From Varibaculum vaginae (GTDB lineage: Bacteria; Actinomycetota; Actinomycetes; Actinomycetales; Actinomycetaceae), in assembly GCF_900604285.1 (NCBI RefSeq), contig NZ_UWNY01000001.1, positions 372,001 to 436,000 of the forward strand: 64,000 bases of DNA. Reading direction: 5' to 3'. The notes beneath the pieces were generated by a model. The model worked only from the letters and a program-made list of their open reading frames with translations. It made no database searches and was not told the DNA's origin. Below, in pieces: positions 1-8,606 of the stretch. The translations under genes and the position numbers were made by a program. Each line of letters begins with the position of its first letter. The stretch's first letter is position 1.

Positions 1-109
1 GAAAAATTGCTGCAATCTAGGTCGGGAAGTTAACGCAGAAAATCGGCAGATTGCCATATAAATCAGTTTCCCTGCCGACAAGGAGAGTATACGCTACAGT
101 CTGCGGAAG

Positions 110-1660
110 TTAAACCAGTAGGGTGATTAGTACCAGCAGGGCTACAGCTATCTCGGTAAAACCAACTCTGGAAACCGTCACTAACTGTGGAGAGCGCTTT
201 TGGAGCAGCGGTATTGCCAGCGATCGGGCAAATAGCAGCACCCAAACAAAGAGGTGCCACCAGGTCACCCAGCCTAAAATAAAGAACCCTATAACCATTG
301 CGGTTAGGACCGCATGGCAGGCGACCGAAAACGCTACAAATGACTGGGAGCCGCGTTTACGCACCAGGGAACGCACGTAGGGGACAGTAGACCAATAGTA
401 GGAGGTGACTATGCAGGCCACCACCAGCATCCAACTCCAGCCTTGCAAGTTGCCGGTGGGGGACACCGCCCAGTCAATATTGTTGGTGGCAGTATGCTCC
501 AGCCAGGAAATCGGGGCAAAAGAACGAGCAAATTGGGTTCCAATGTCATAGGCAACTAAGGTCATTACCCCGGTCGCCACAATGGTACTGGTACGTGCCA
601 GCAAGGAACGTTCACGGTGACGTACCGATTCGGTAACCGCGATGATAATCAGCGGGAAAAATACTATCGCCCACTCGAGCAAGGGAGGGGCTAACAATAG
701 ACAAATAATCCCTAAAATCAGGGTTATTGCCCCATAGATCTGTAGGGGTTTAAAGTAGCGATCCTTGCGGTGAGAGCGTAGCCAGATGCCCCCGACGTTA
801 AACGCGAAATATCCGCAAATCCACAGTGCAAACACTAACCAGTGGATCCATCGTAGTGAAGATTCGAGTACTCCAATCCAATAGGGCAGCAATGCCATCG
901 CATAGGCGCCTTCTTGCGCTGGTACCCAACCCGCGCGTGCCCACCGTCCCCAATTAAAGTTATTTTTACCGGTGCGTTTTGCCTTTGTAATGCTACTATC
1001 TTTGCCTGTCTCCTTGTCTCTAAGGGAGGTATCTTTCCCATTGGAAGGTCGAGCTAGCTGCGAAAATTTGTTAGTGGTTACTCGCCGAAAGCGGGAAGTA
1101 TGCGCTTTTACTCCCGGTAGATGTATTTTTTCTAGTGCCGGAGGTATTTTTTCCGTTACCGGTGTGGGCTGAGAAGGTACTTCAGGGTTTTCCGTCAGGT
1201 TGGCGGAGCCGCTATTACTGGTATCCCCCGGCAGAGGAACGCGCACCTTTTGGAGGTTTCCAGTGTTGGGTACGGCAGTTACCCCTCCAGTGGCGGTAAC
1301 AGCCGATACGCCCTCGGCGCTAAAACCCTGAGGTTTGCGGGTTAGAAGAGAGCGTCGCTTCGGATGATTCTTGCGATCTGGGAGCGGAATATTGTCGCTG
1401 CTAGAAGTAGGTTCACTAGTGATATTTTTTTGGTTAATAGCACCTTGTTGGCTACTTTCTTTACCTGGTTGGAAGTCTACGTCCTCGGAAATAGTGGACG
1501 CATTCGAGCTAGGAAAAGCTTTTTGAGCCGGGCGGGTATTTTGGGAGGTATTGGGGATAGTGCTGTGCGCGGATTTCCGTTGAGAGAGGGGATTAACTTG
1601 CTTTCCCCTGTCCATACCCGAAAGTTTTTCGGGTTCTTCGGCTCCGTACACATTTGACAC
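110..1660 (-). CDS. YwiC-like integral membrane protein with long disordered N-terminus
   Basis: Predicted 516-residue protein. Residues 1 to about 235 are rich in Ser, Thr, Lys, Pro and Asn and look disordered. The rest holds about eight hydrophobic segments starting after the sequence GWVPAQEGAYAMALLPYW. That block, followed by a basic loop (RSHRKDRYFKP) and a later RHRERS loop, resembles the YwiC-like family, in which W-V-P-x-Q-x-G-A opens the first helix. The function of YwiC-like proteins is not established; they occur near nitrate/anaerobic respiration genes in some Bacillus, but nothing of that kind is adjacent here. The start is uncertain: the annotated start is GTG without a clear ribosome binding site, and an in-frame ATG lies 15 codons downstream. 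It is divergent from the oxidoreductase operon. Confidence 0.6.
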   Translation of the reverse strand: MSNVYGAEEPEKLSGMDRGKQVNPLSQRKSAHSTIPNTSQNTRPAQKAFPSSNASTISEDVDFQPGKESSQQGAINQKNITSEPTSSSDNIPLPDRKNHPKRRSLLTRKPQGFSAEGVSAVTATGGVTAVPNTGNLQKVRVPLPGDTSNSGSANLTENPEVPSQPTPVTEKIPPALEKIHLPGVKAHTSRFRRVTTNKFSQLARPSNGKDTSLRDKETGKDSSITKAKRTGKNNFNWGRWARAGWVPAQEGAYAMALLPYWIGVLESSLRWIHWLVFALWICGYFAFNVGGIWLRSHRKDRYFKPLQIYGAITLILGIICLLLAPPLLEWAIVFFPLIIIAVTESVRHRERSLLARTSTIVATGVMTLVAYDIGTQFARSFAPISWLEHTATNNIDWAVSPTGNLQGWSWMLVVACIVTSYYWSTVPYVRSLVRKRGSQSFVAFSVACHAVLTAMVIGFFILGWVTWWHLFVWVLLFARSLAIPLLQKRSPQLVTVSRVGFTEIAVALLVLITLLV

Positions 1661-1942
1661 ATGGGCAACCGTACTATGAAGTCATGAGATTCTGCTTAAT
1701 GCTGGCTCAAGAAGAGACAACGATTCGGTATCAAATAGATATATAAATCCCGCTTACAATGGTTAATAACACTTTGGTCACAATTTTAACAGGGATAGCA
1801 AGCGTGACTTTTCTTATTTAAGATACATGTGTGTCAGGGAATAATTTCTCTGTCATCCAAGTTGTATTTTTTAAAAGCGCAGGTCATTGCAATTTAATGT
1901 ACTGGTGTCTTTTCCTTGGGACTGCAGTCCTAAGGTGAACAT

Positions 1943-2518
1943 ATGACTGAAGTTCGTATTCATGGTAGAGGCGGACAAGGGGTTGTAACCGCTGCTGATC
2001 TCATCGCCTTCGCAGCATTTACCGATGGGCATCATGCGCAGGCGTTTCCTTCCTTTGGCTCTGAACGTACCGGTGCACCAGTAGTTTCCTATTGCCGTAT
2101 TGAAGATAAAGAAATCCGAACCCGCGAACCCGTACAGGAACCAGATTTGATAGTGGTACAAGATGCCACGCTATTAGCGATTATGGATGTATTTTCCGGG
2201 CTGAAACCAGACGGTTTTGCCCTAGTAAATTCGGCGAAATCTGCTGTTGAACTGGGGATTGAGGATGTGATTGCCGCTCACCCGGAAGGGCATGTGGTGA
2301 TGATTCCGGCCACTGAAATCGCGAAAAAGCATCTAGGACGCCCCCTGCCGAACGCGGTGATGCTCGGGGGGGCAGCCGCCCTCACCGGTCTGGTACGTCT
2401 ATCTAGCGTTACCCAGGCGATTCAAAACCGTTTCCACGGCAAAGTCGGCGAGGGGAATGTGGCGGCCGCGGTTGCTGCCTACGAAATGGTTAGCTCGATG
2501 AAAGAAGAGGCCAAGTAA
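1943..2518 (+). CDS. porG: 2-oxoacid:ferredoxin oxidoreductase, gamma subunit (pyruvate type likely)
   Basis: 191 residues, the usual size for a stand-alone gamma subunit of pyruvate/2-ketoisovalerate ferredoxin oxidoreductases. The N-terminal stretch VRIHGRGGQGVVTAADLIA is the family signature (G-R-G-G-Q-G), followed by the FPSFGSERTGAPV block. The gamma subunit stabilises the alpha-beta catalytic core and contacts CoA. It is the first gene of a tight four-gene operon (gap to the alpha gene is 1 nt). A weak AAGGTG precedes the ATG. Pyruvate as substrate is inference from operon type; 2-ketoisovalerate or 2-oxoglutarate enzymes share this fold. Confidence 0.88.
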   Translation: MTEVRIHGRGGQGVVTAADLIAFAAFTDGHHAQAFPSFGSERTGAPVVSYCRIEDKEIRTREPVQEPDLIVVQDATLLAIMDVFSGLKPDGFALVNSAKSAVELGIEDVIAAHPEGHVVMIPATEIAKKHLGRPLPNAVMLGGAAALTGLVRLSSVTQAIQNRFHGKVGEGNVAAAVAAYEMVSSMKEEAK

Positions 2519-2519
2519 C

Positions 2520-3785
2520 GTGCTAAAACAAATTGAAGGTTCGCAAGCTATTGCGCAATCAGTTGCCGCCTGCAGCCCGGATGTGATCAGCGCCTACCCG
2601 ATTAGCCCTCAAACCCACATCGTAGAAGCATTATCTGCCCTGGTAAAAGCAGGAAAGATGGGTAGTGCTGAATATATAAACGTTGAATCCGAGTTTGCAG
2701 CCATGTCGGCATGCATCGGGGCGTCAGCAGTAGGAGCGCGTACCTATACCGCCACCGCTTCCCAGGGGCTGCTCTATATGGTAGAAGCGGTTTATAATGC
2801 TTCTGGCCTGGGGTTACCAATTGTAATGACGGTGGCTAACCGGGCGATCGGCGGACCCATCAACATTTGGAATGACCATTCCGATACGATGAGCCAGCGT
2901 GAATCCGGGTGGCTGCAACTATTCGCCGAGAACAACCAAGAAGCCTCGGATCTGCATGTACAGGCCTTTAGGATTGCTGAAGAACTTTCGGTTCCGGTAA
3001 TGGTATGTATGGATGGCTTTATTTTGACCCACGCGGTGGAGCAGGTCGATGTGCCGGAAAAAGAGCAGGTAGAAAAGTTCCTGCCCCCCTATAATCCTCG
3101 TGTCGTCCTAGACCCGGCCGATCCCATTACTATTGGGGCGATGGTTGGTCCGGAGGCCTTCACCGAGGTTAAGTACCTCCAGCATGTTAAACAGTTGCAA
3201 GCTCTAGAGCTCATCCCCAAGGTGCAGGCAGAGTTCCAGGAGATTTTTGGGCGAGATTCTGGCGGTCTGGTTCGCCCTTATCGAATCGAGGATGCTGAAA
3301 CTGTAATCGTGGCGATGGGTTCGGTTCTGGGCACTATTAAAGACGTAGTCGATGAGCGGCGTGAACAGGGAGAAAAATTAGGGGTACTAGGGATATGTTC
3401 CTTCCGTCCCTTCCCCTTTGAGCAGGTAGCCAAGTATTTGGGGGACGCGAAACGTTTTATATGTCTCGAGAAAGCTTTCAGCTTAGGAATTGGCGGAATC
3501 GTGGCCACCCACTGTCGCTCTGCGCTTTCACGAGCCGGTAAATCGGTTCGGGATTATGAAGTGATAGCTGGTTTGGGCGGGCGCAATATTACGGAGCGTT
3601 CTTTGAACCAAATGTTAGATCAGGTAGTAGCTGACCAGCTAGAACACTTAACTTTCCTGGATTTGGATCGGGAACTGGTTGAGGCGGAGCTGAAACGGGA
3701 AAAACTCACCCGGCGTTCTGGTCCGATCAGTGAAAACATTCAACGTCACGCCACTCAGCGTGCCAATGCAGCACGCGGAATTTAG
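2520..3785 (+). CDS. porA: 2-oxoacid:ferredoxin oxidoreductase, alpha subunit
   Basis: 421 residues with the pyrimidine-binding thiamine-diphosphate fold of PFOR alpha chains. Visible family blocks are EGSQAIAQSVAACSPDVISAYPISPQTHI near the N-terminus (given here as the conserved A-Y-P-I-S-P-Q-T-H core), the E-S-E-F-A-A-M-S block with the ThDP-activating Glu, and GARTYTATASQGLLYM. The enzyme cleaves a 2-oxoacid with CoA to acyl-CoA and CO2, reducing ferredoxin. The start is GTG with AAGAGG inside the end of the gamma gene, implying translational coupling. The C-terminal 200 residues form the CoA/domain II-like part with the I-V-A-M-G-S motif. Confidence 0.9.
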   Translation: MLKQIEGSQAIAQSVAACSPDVISAYPISPQTHIVEALSALVKAGKMGSAEYINVESEFAAMSACIGASAVGARTYTATASQGLLYMVEAVYNASGLGLPIVMTVANRAIGGPINIWNDHSDTMSQRESGWLQLFAENNQEASDLHVQAFRIAEELSVPVMVCMDGFILTHAVEQVDVPEKEQVEKFLPPYNPRVVLDPADPITIGAMVGPEAFTEVKYLQHVKQLQALELIPKVQAEFQEIFGRDSGGLVRPYRIEDAETVIVAMGSVLGTIKDVVDERREQGEKLGVLGICSFRPFPFEQVAKYLGDAKRFICLEKAFSLGIGGIVATHCRSALSRAGKSVRDYEVIAGLGGRNITERSLNQMLDQVVADQLEHLTFLDLDRELVEAELKREKLTRRSGPISENIQRHATQRANAARGI

Positions 3786-3795
3786 GAGGCAGACC

Positions 3796-5061
3796 ATGTC
3801 AGCAACTATGAGCGTTCCGCTTCCGGCACCGCAGTTTCGCGAAAGCATTGAAACCGCGATTCCGGCACGGGAAAATGTAAAGTTTTATCAGGTGGGATCG
3901 TATGCGGTCGGTAACCGGCTGGCGGAACTGGATTACCGCTCCCTCCAATCCGATCCCAACCGGATTAACTCGTTGACTTCTGGGCACCGCGCCTGTCAGG
4001 GTTGCGGGGAAGCTTTGGGGGCACGTTACGCCCTCGACACCGCGATGGAGGCGGCAGGAAAGGATCTGGTGGCGGTGAATGCTACCGGTTGCCTCGAGGT
4101 TTTTTCTACCCCTTATCCCGAGACCGCCTGGACGATTCCCTGGGTGCACTCCCTGTTTGGGAATGCTCCAGCAGTTGCCTCGGGTGCGGCGGCGGCTCTG
4201 CGAGCCAAAGGCAAGAACACCCGGGTAGTTGCCCAGGGTGGTGATGGCGGCACGGTTGATATCGGCATGGGTTGCCTGTCAGGAATGTTTGAACGTAACG
4301 ATGATGTCCTCTATATCTGTTATGACAATGGCGCCTATATGAATACCGGGGTGCAGCGAAGCGGTGCTACTCCGCCCGCGGCTCGCACCGCCACCACGCA
4401 GCCAGTGGGTGAACGTCCTGGGAATATTTTTGGACAAGGCAAAGATGTGCCGCGAATCGCGATGGCGCATGAAGTTCCCTATGTGGCGACGGCAACGGTT
4501 GCGGATCTGCGTGACCTGGAATATAAGGTACGTAAAGCCATGCAGTTCCGAGGCTCTCGCTATATTCATGTGCTGGTGCCATGTCCACTAGGTTGGGGCG
4601 CTGCATCCAACCTGACTATTCGCCTGGCACGCCTGGCTACCCAATGCGGGCTGTTCCCAGTTTACGAAGCGGAGAACGGGGAAATAACTTCGGTTACCAA
4701 ATTGCGTCGTCCGGTGCCGGTTACCGAATATATGCGTCCGCAGCGGCGCTTTGCCCACGTGTTTAAGAAGGGGCAAGAAGAAGTTTTAGCGCGTATGCAG
4801 CAAATCGCGGATCGTAATATCCGCCGCTACGGCCTCATCGATCCGGATGAGCTTGACGAGGATGTGCTAGAGCGGATTCTCGCGGCTGGCGAGGATCCAG
4901 AAGGTCGCTTCACCAAGCGCATTATCGAAGAGGCCTCGAAAGCCAAACGCACGCGCAGTGATGCATTTTCATCGGATATCCACCCGGATTCGGGAGCAAC
5001 TTCCGCTTCTGCGATGCGCCATATTGCTGGAAATTCGGCTCCGAAGGGAGAAAATAAATGA
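3796..5061 (+). CDS. porB: 2-oxoacid:ferredoxin oxidoreductase, beta subunit (ThDP and 4Fe-4S)
   Basis: 421 residues. The start was chosen at the ATG preceded by AGGAGG with 6-nt spacing; an upstream in-frame ATG would lie inside porA. The beta chain binds the diphosphate of thiamine-PP through G-D-G-G near residues 150-155 (QGGDGGTVDIGMG) with a downstream Y-D-N-G-A-Y-M-N-T-G loop. Four cysteines fit the proximal 4Fe-4S cluster of PFOR beta chains: C67 and C70 (CQGC), C99 (ATGCLE) and C284 (QCGLFPVYE). The stop overlaps the next start (ATGA). The C-terminal 50 residues are hydrophilic and non-conserved. Confidence 0.9.
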   Translation: MSATMSVPLPAPQFRESIETAIPARENVKFYQVGSYAVGNRLAELDYRSLQSDPNRINSLTSGHRACQGCGEALGARYALDTAMEAAGKDLVAVNATGCLEVFSTPYPETAWTIPWVHSLFGNAPAVASGAAAALRAKGKNTRVVAQGGDGGTVDIGMGCLSGMFERNDDVLYICYDNGAYMNTGVQRSGATPPAARTATTQPVGERPGNIFGQGKDVPRIAMAHEVPYVATATVADLRDLEYKVRKAMQFRGSRYIHVLVPCPLGWGAASNLTIRLARLATQCGLFPVYEAENGEITSVTKLRRPVPVTEYMRPQRRFAHVFKKGQEEVLARMQQIADRNIRRYGLIDPDELDEDVLERILAAGEDPEGRFTKRIIEEASKAKRTRSDAFSSDIHPDSGATSASAMRHIAGNSAPKGENK

Positions 5062-6716
5062 GCTCCACACTCTTACCAAATCCGCAGGTTCGCAGCGAAG
5101 AGACCGCTCCTTGGGCGGTTACTCTGAATGTGGGCTCTTCTCTGGCAAATGAAACCGGTTCCTGGCGCACCGAACGCCCAGTTTATGTGTCTATGCTACC
5201 CCCTTGTAATAAGGCCTGCCCAGCGGGTGAAAACATCCAGGCGTGGCTTTATCACGCGGAAGAGGGCGACTATGAAGCTGCCTGGCGGGAAATCATGGTA
5301 AATAATCCGCTACCTGCCACTATGGGGCGAGTTTGCTATCATCCATGCCAAAATGCCTGTAACCGCGGGCAAATGGATGAGGCCGTGGGCATTAACGCGA
5401 TTGAACGTTTCCTGGGCGATAAAGCCATCAAAGAAGGCTGGAACGTAAGCGTAGATGCGGCTCTCAGTGGTAAACATGTACTGGTCGTGGGAGCAGGTCC
5501 ATCCGGATTGTCCGCTGCCTATCACCTGCGCCGTTTTGGTCACGAAGTCACTGTAAAAGAGGCTGGTCCAATGGCCGGCGGGATGATGCGTTTTGGGATT
5601 CCCAAGTATCGCCTGCCGCGCGAGGTGCTCGATGCCGAGATTAAGCGGATTGAAGACCTAGGGGTACGTTTCGAGTTCAATGCTAAAGTCGATAACGTTG
5701 ACGATGTTGCCGATGATTTCGATGCCGTATTCCTGGCGGTGGGCGCCCATGTCGGTCGCCACGCGGATATTCCTGCAGGTGCCAGCGCTAAAGTTATGGA
5801 TGCAGTGGAGATGCTCGCCGAGATGGAAGGCGAAGAAAAGCCGATGGTGGGACGGAAAGTTGTGATTTATGGCGGGGGGAATACCGCTATTGATGCTGCT
5901 CGTACCGCCAAGCGTCTGGGTGCGGAAGAAGCAGTGATTGTGTATCGCCGTAATCGCGACCGCATGCCTGCCCACGATTCCGAGGTGCGTGAAGCCGAAG
6001 AAGAAGGGGTAATGATGCGTTGGCTATCCACCATTAAACATATTGATGGCGGAAAACTAACGGTGGAGAAGATGGAGCTGGACGAGAATGGTTTTCCTCA
6101 ACCTACCGGCGAGTTTGAAGAGCTAGGTGCCGATTCGGTGGTGATGGCTTTGGGGCAAGAATCCGATTTGGGTTTGGTCGAGCGTGCCCGTGATATTGAA
6201 ATTGAAAAAGGAGTTGTGCAGGTTAATTCGCAAATGATGACCGGGCGTCAGGGAGTTTTTGCCGGTGGTGACATGGTGCCTTCCGAACGCACGGTTACGG
6301 TAGCGATTGGTCATGGCAAAAAAGCTGCCCGTTATATTGATGCCTTTTTGCACGGGACTGAATACCACAAGCAGCCGGTGACCGGAGATGCCAGCTACGA
6401 CCGCCTTACTAACTGGTATTACGCGGATGCTCCCCACCGGGTACGGGCCAAGATTGAATCTGCTCGGCGAGCTTCTACCTTTGACGAGGTAGTGCAGGGA
6501 TTAGATGAAGATTCCGCCCTATTTGAGGCGCGGCGTTGCATGTCATGTGGCAACTGTTTCGGATGTGATAACTGTTTCGGGGTTTGTCCCGATAACGCCA
6601 TAACCAAGATTAAACCTGGTGAGTACGAGTTTAAGTACGATTATTGCAAAGGCTGCGGAATCTGTTCTGAAGAGTGTCCCTGTGGATCCATCATGATGAT
6701 TCCGGAGGAAAGTTAA
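5058..6716 (+). CDS. Fused GltD-like NAD(P)H flavoprotein and 2x[4Fe-4S] ferredoxin, PorD-like electron-transfer subunit
   Basis: 552 residues in three parts. Residues about 50-130 form an adrenodoxin-reductase/GltD-type N-terminal Fe-S domain (CNKACPAGENIQAW, then CYHPCQNACNRG). Residues about 140-450 hold two dinucleotide folds, VVGAGPSGLSAAYHL for FAD and YGGGNTAIDAARTAKRLGA for NAD(P)H, plus the GVFAGGDMV FAD motif. Residues about 493-545 are a ferredoxin with two cysteine-rich blocks (CMSCGNCFGCDNCFGVCP and CKGCGICSEECPCG). No separate delta (ferredoxin) subunit gene is present, so this chain probably supplies it and links the oxidoreductase to NAD(P)H. Start codon overlaps the porB stop, with AAGGGAG before it. 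Electron direction (NADPH formation versus ferredoxin reduction) cannot be told from sequence. Confidence 0.85.
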   Translation: MSSTLLPNPQVRSEETAPWAVTLNVGSSLANETGSWRTERPVYVSMLPPCNKACPAGENIQAWLYHAEEGDYEAAWREIMVNNPLPATMGRVCYHPCQNACNRGQMDEAVGINAIERFLGDKAIKEGWNVSVDAALSGKHVLVVGAGPSGLSAAYHLRRFGHEVTVKEAGPMAGGMMRFGIPKYRLPREVLDAEIKRIEDLGVRFEFNAKVDNVDDVADDFDAVFLAVGAHVGRHADIPAGASAKVMDAVEMLAEMEGEEKPMVGRKVVIYGGGNTAIDAARTAKRLGAEEAVIVYRRNRDRMPAHDSEVREAEEEGVMMRWLSTIKHIDGGKLTVEKMELDENGFPQPTGEFEELGADSVVMALGQESDLGLVERARDIEIEKGVVQVNSQMMTGRQGVFAGGDMVPSERTVTVAIGHGKKAARYIDAFLHGTEYHKQPVTGDASYDRLTNWYYADAPHRVRAKIESARRASTFDEVVQGLDEDSALFEARRCMSCGNCFGCDNCFGVCPDNAITKIKPGEYEFKYDYCKGCGICSEECPCGSIMMIPEES

Positions 6717-6864
6717 GTAACTCAGGGAAAGTTTCCGCTTTATCGGTTGCTCGTGTACTGGCGTTAGCCCACTTTCTCTGGGGTTATCTACGCAAATTTC
6801 CCTGGTTTATTGGGTGTGGTTATGTGATTTCGTGCCTGTAATCGGCAGACGCGCAAGCGTTTCT

Positions 6865-7878
6865 TTATCCGGTAATTAGGCGCGCCAATGAGTAAATCGG
6901 AACTGAAATAAACAGGGTGGGAAGCAGGGCTAACGCCAGTTGCCGCCAGTGGTAATTCCTTCCTGCTGGCACCACAAACAATACGTTAATGCAGGCTACC
7001 AAAAGTCCAGATCCGAATCCCATTCCCAGGGTCATGGTCCAGATTGCCAAGGCGGGATTGCGGTAAGCAAAGGGGATCGCCAGGGCTAGATCGGAATATC
7101 CGTAAAGCAGAAAATAGGTGAGGATTCCAGCGGCGAAAATTCCACTAGAAACGCAGTACAGCCAGCGGATACTGGCGCTTTTAGCGGGAAGTGCTAGGGA
7201 TAGAGACGCTAAGCCCATTGCGGGCAAGGCTGCCATGGCCAGCAGATTCATAGTGGGGTAGGCGGTGGCTAGTCCCCACGCTGAGCCAGCTGCTACCAGA
7301 GCGCATCCGGTTACAGTGCTGGATAGAGACCAGGTAGTCAAGGGGCGATGTCTTCCGCGGGTCATTTCCGCGATGAACGCTGCCAGTATGCACCAAGAAA
7401 GCACTAACGGAACCCAGGTTAGATTAGCGGTAAGGAAGGTGGCTAGCAGACATCCGATTCCGGTTATCGCCACTACGATACCGGTACGTGCGGGGCTGGG
7501 AGCCTGCGAGAGACCTCCCCAGGTGATGGCGACCGCGATAGTGACTGCGGCGACGATTAGCACCACCAGGTAGGGGTTCCAATGTAGGAATACCAACATC
7601 GCTAAGGGAGGAAGGGCAGCTAGCAGTGCCACCCACCAGCTGCGGGCGGCGATGGGGGATATTGATTTGTTCCCAGGTGAATCTGGCAGTTTAGGTGAAT
7701 CCATTTGTTTCGCTGGATTTGAGGTTACTTGCGTGGAACTTGCTATGCTTTCGCCTCTAGCTGCCGGTGTTAGCTTAGTGCGTAGGGAGGGCAGACCCGC
7801 GCTGCGGGATGCCCCTAAGGAACTAGCTGCCGAATCTTCCATATCCTCGATGTTCTCACGGTTTTGCTCTTCGCCCAA
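6865..7878 (-). CDS. Unrecognised polytopic membrane protein
   Basis: Up to 337 residues. About 75 polar residues (Ser/Glu/Asn-rich) precede about nine hydrophobic helices, beginning SWWVALLAALPPLAMLVFL and ending ALALLPTLFISVPIYSLARL. I recognise no family and no conserved charged residues in helices that would suggest a transporter mechanism. The longest reading uses TTG; an in-frame ATG 12 codons later (at 7842) follows GAGGAT and is an equally good start. It is divergent from the nitrobindin-like gene, with about 50 nt between the starts. It resembles the 5'-most gene of this window only in layout: disordered N-terminus then helices. Confidence 0.6.
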   Translation of the reverse strand: MGEEQNRENIEDMEDSAASSLGASRSAGLPSLRTKLTPAARGESIASSTQVTSNPAKQMDSPKLPDSPGNKSISPIAARSWWVALLAALPPLAMLVFLHWNPYLVVLIVAAVTIAVAITWGGLSQAPSPARTGIVVAITGIGCLLATFLTANLTWVPLVLSWCILAAFIAEMTRGRHRPLTTWSLSSTVTGCALVAAGSAWGLATAYPTMNLLAMAALPAMGLASLSLALPAKSASIRWLYCVSSGIFAAGILTYFLLYGYSDLALAIPFAYRNPALAIWTMTLGMGFGSGLLVACINVLFVVPAGRNYHWRQLALALLPTLFISVPIYSLARLITG

Positions 7879-7929
7879 TTATGTCTGTTTTCTGGTCTGC
7901 TGCTTCCCTACTCTACTAGGCTTAATCTC

Positions 7930-8604
7930 ATGATGGATTTACCTTTAGGCTTGGCAAAAGAATTAATCCCCTTGGCGTGGCTATTAGGTTCGTGGCGGGG
8001 TTGGGGAACTGCGCATCTGCCTAAGGATCCGAAAAGTGAAAGCGGCGAGCGCGAGGAATGTTTCATTTGGCAGGAAACTACTTTTCGCGCGGCGGGCACT
8101 AGCGTGCAGCAAGTAACTCTTACTTGGTTGGCGGAACCGGAAAGCGATGCTCCAGATATGCAGGCGGATGCGGCCACCGGGATCTCCCAGTTGCGGCGGG
8201 GAGCGTTGTTATGGCGAGAAGATACGTCCTGGCAAGTAACCGCTTCGGCAGTAGCTGATAGTGAGCAGGAAGCACGTTCTCGGTGTTGCCTAACTTCTTC
8301 CGGCGGCCCCTATACGCAGGAGGTCTCCTGGGAGGCGGTTTCGATGGGGCCGCGAATCATGATTTCTTCTCGCCACGCTCCTGCCCCCTTAGAACAGCTC
8401 AGCCGGATGATGGGGCTGGTTTCATCGGAACTTTTTTGGGCGCAAGATTCGGTTTTACCAGGCAAAGATGCAGAATCTGATTTTTCGGCGCGCCTGCTGC
8501 GTCTGCCGGAGGGAGAGGGAACTATAGCTGCTCCCGGAGTGACTTCTTTGCCTGCCGGTGAGTGCAAGGAAACTCCCGACGATAAACGGGAAGCAGGAGC
8601 CTAG
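7930..8604 (+). CDS. Nitrobindin/FABP-like heme-binding beta-barrel protein
   Basis: 225 residues from the ATG-ATG pair at 7930/7933; the frame is open further upstream but would run into the divergent gene. The N-terminal LIPLAWLLGSWRGWGTAH carries the G-x-W-x-G-x-G motif that opens the nitrobindin (DUF1794, THAP4-like) barrel, and EECFIWQETTF fits the second strand. Family members bind ferric heme in a ten-stranded barrel and isomerise peroxynitrite. The usual C-terminal heme His is not obvious to me; the HAPAPLEQL segment near residue 143 is the best candidate. The last 30 residues are an extra hydrophilic tail. It is followed at 2 nt by the YgfZ-like gene, an arrangement common in actinobacteria. 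Confidence 0.7.
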   Translation: MMDLPLGLAKELIPLAWLLGSWRGWGTAHLPKDPKSESGEREECFIWQETTFRAAGTSVQQVTLTWLAEPESDAPDMQADAATGISQLRRGALLWREDTSWQVTASAVADSEQEARSRCCLTSSGGPYTQEVSWEAVSMGPRIMISSRHAPAPLEQLSRMMGLVSSELFWAQDSVLPGKDAESDFSARLLRLPEGEGTIAAPGVTSLPAGECKETPDDKREAGA

Positions 8605-8606
8605 AC

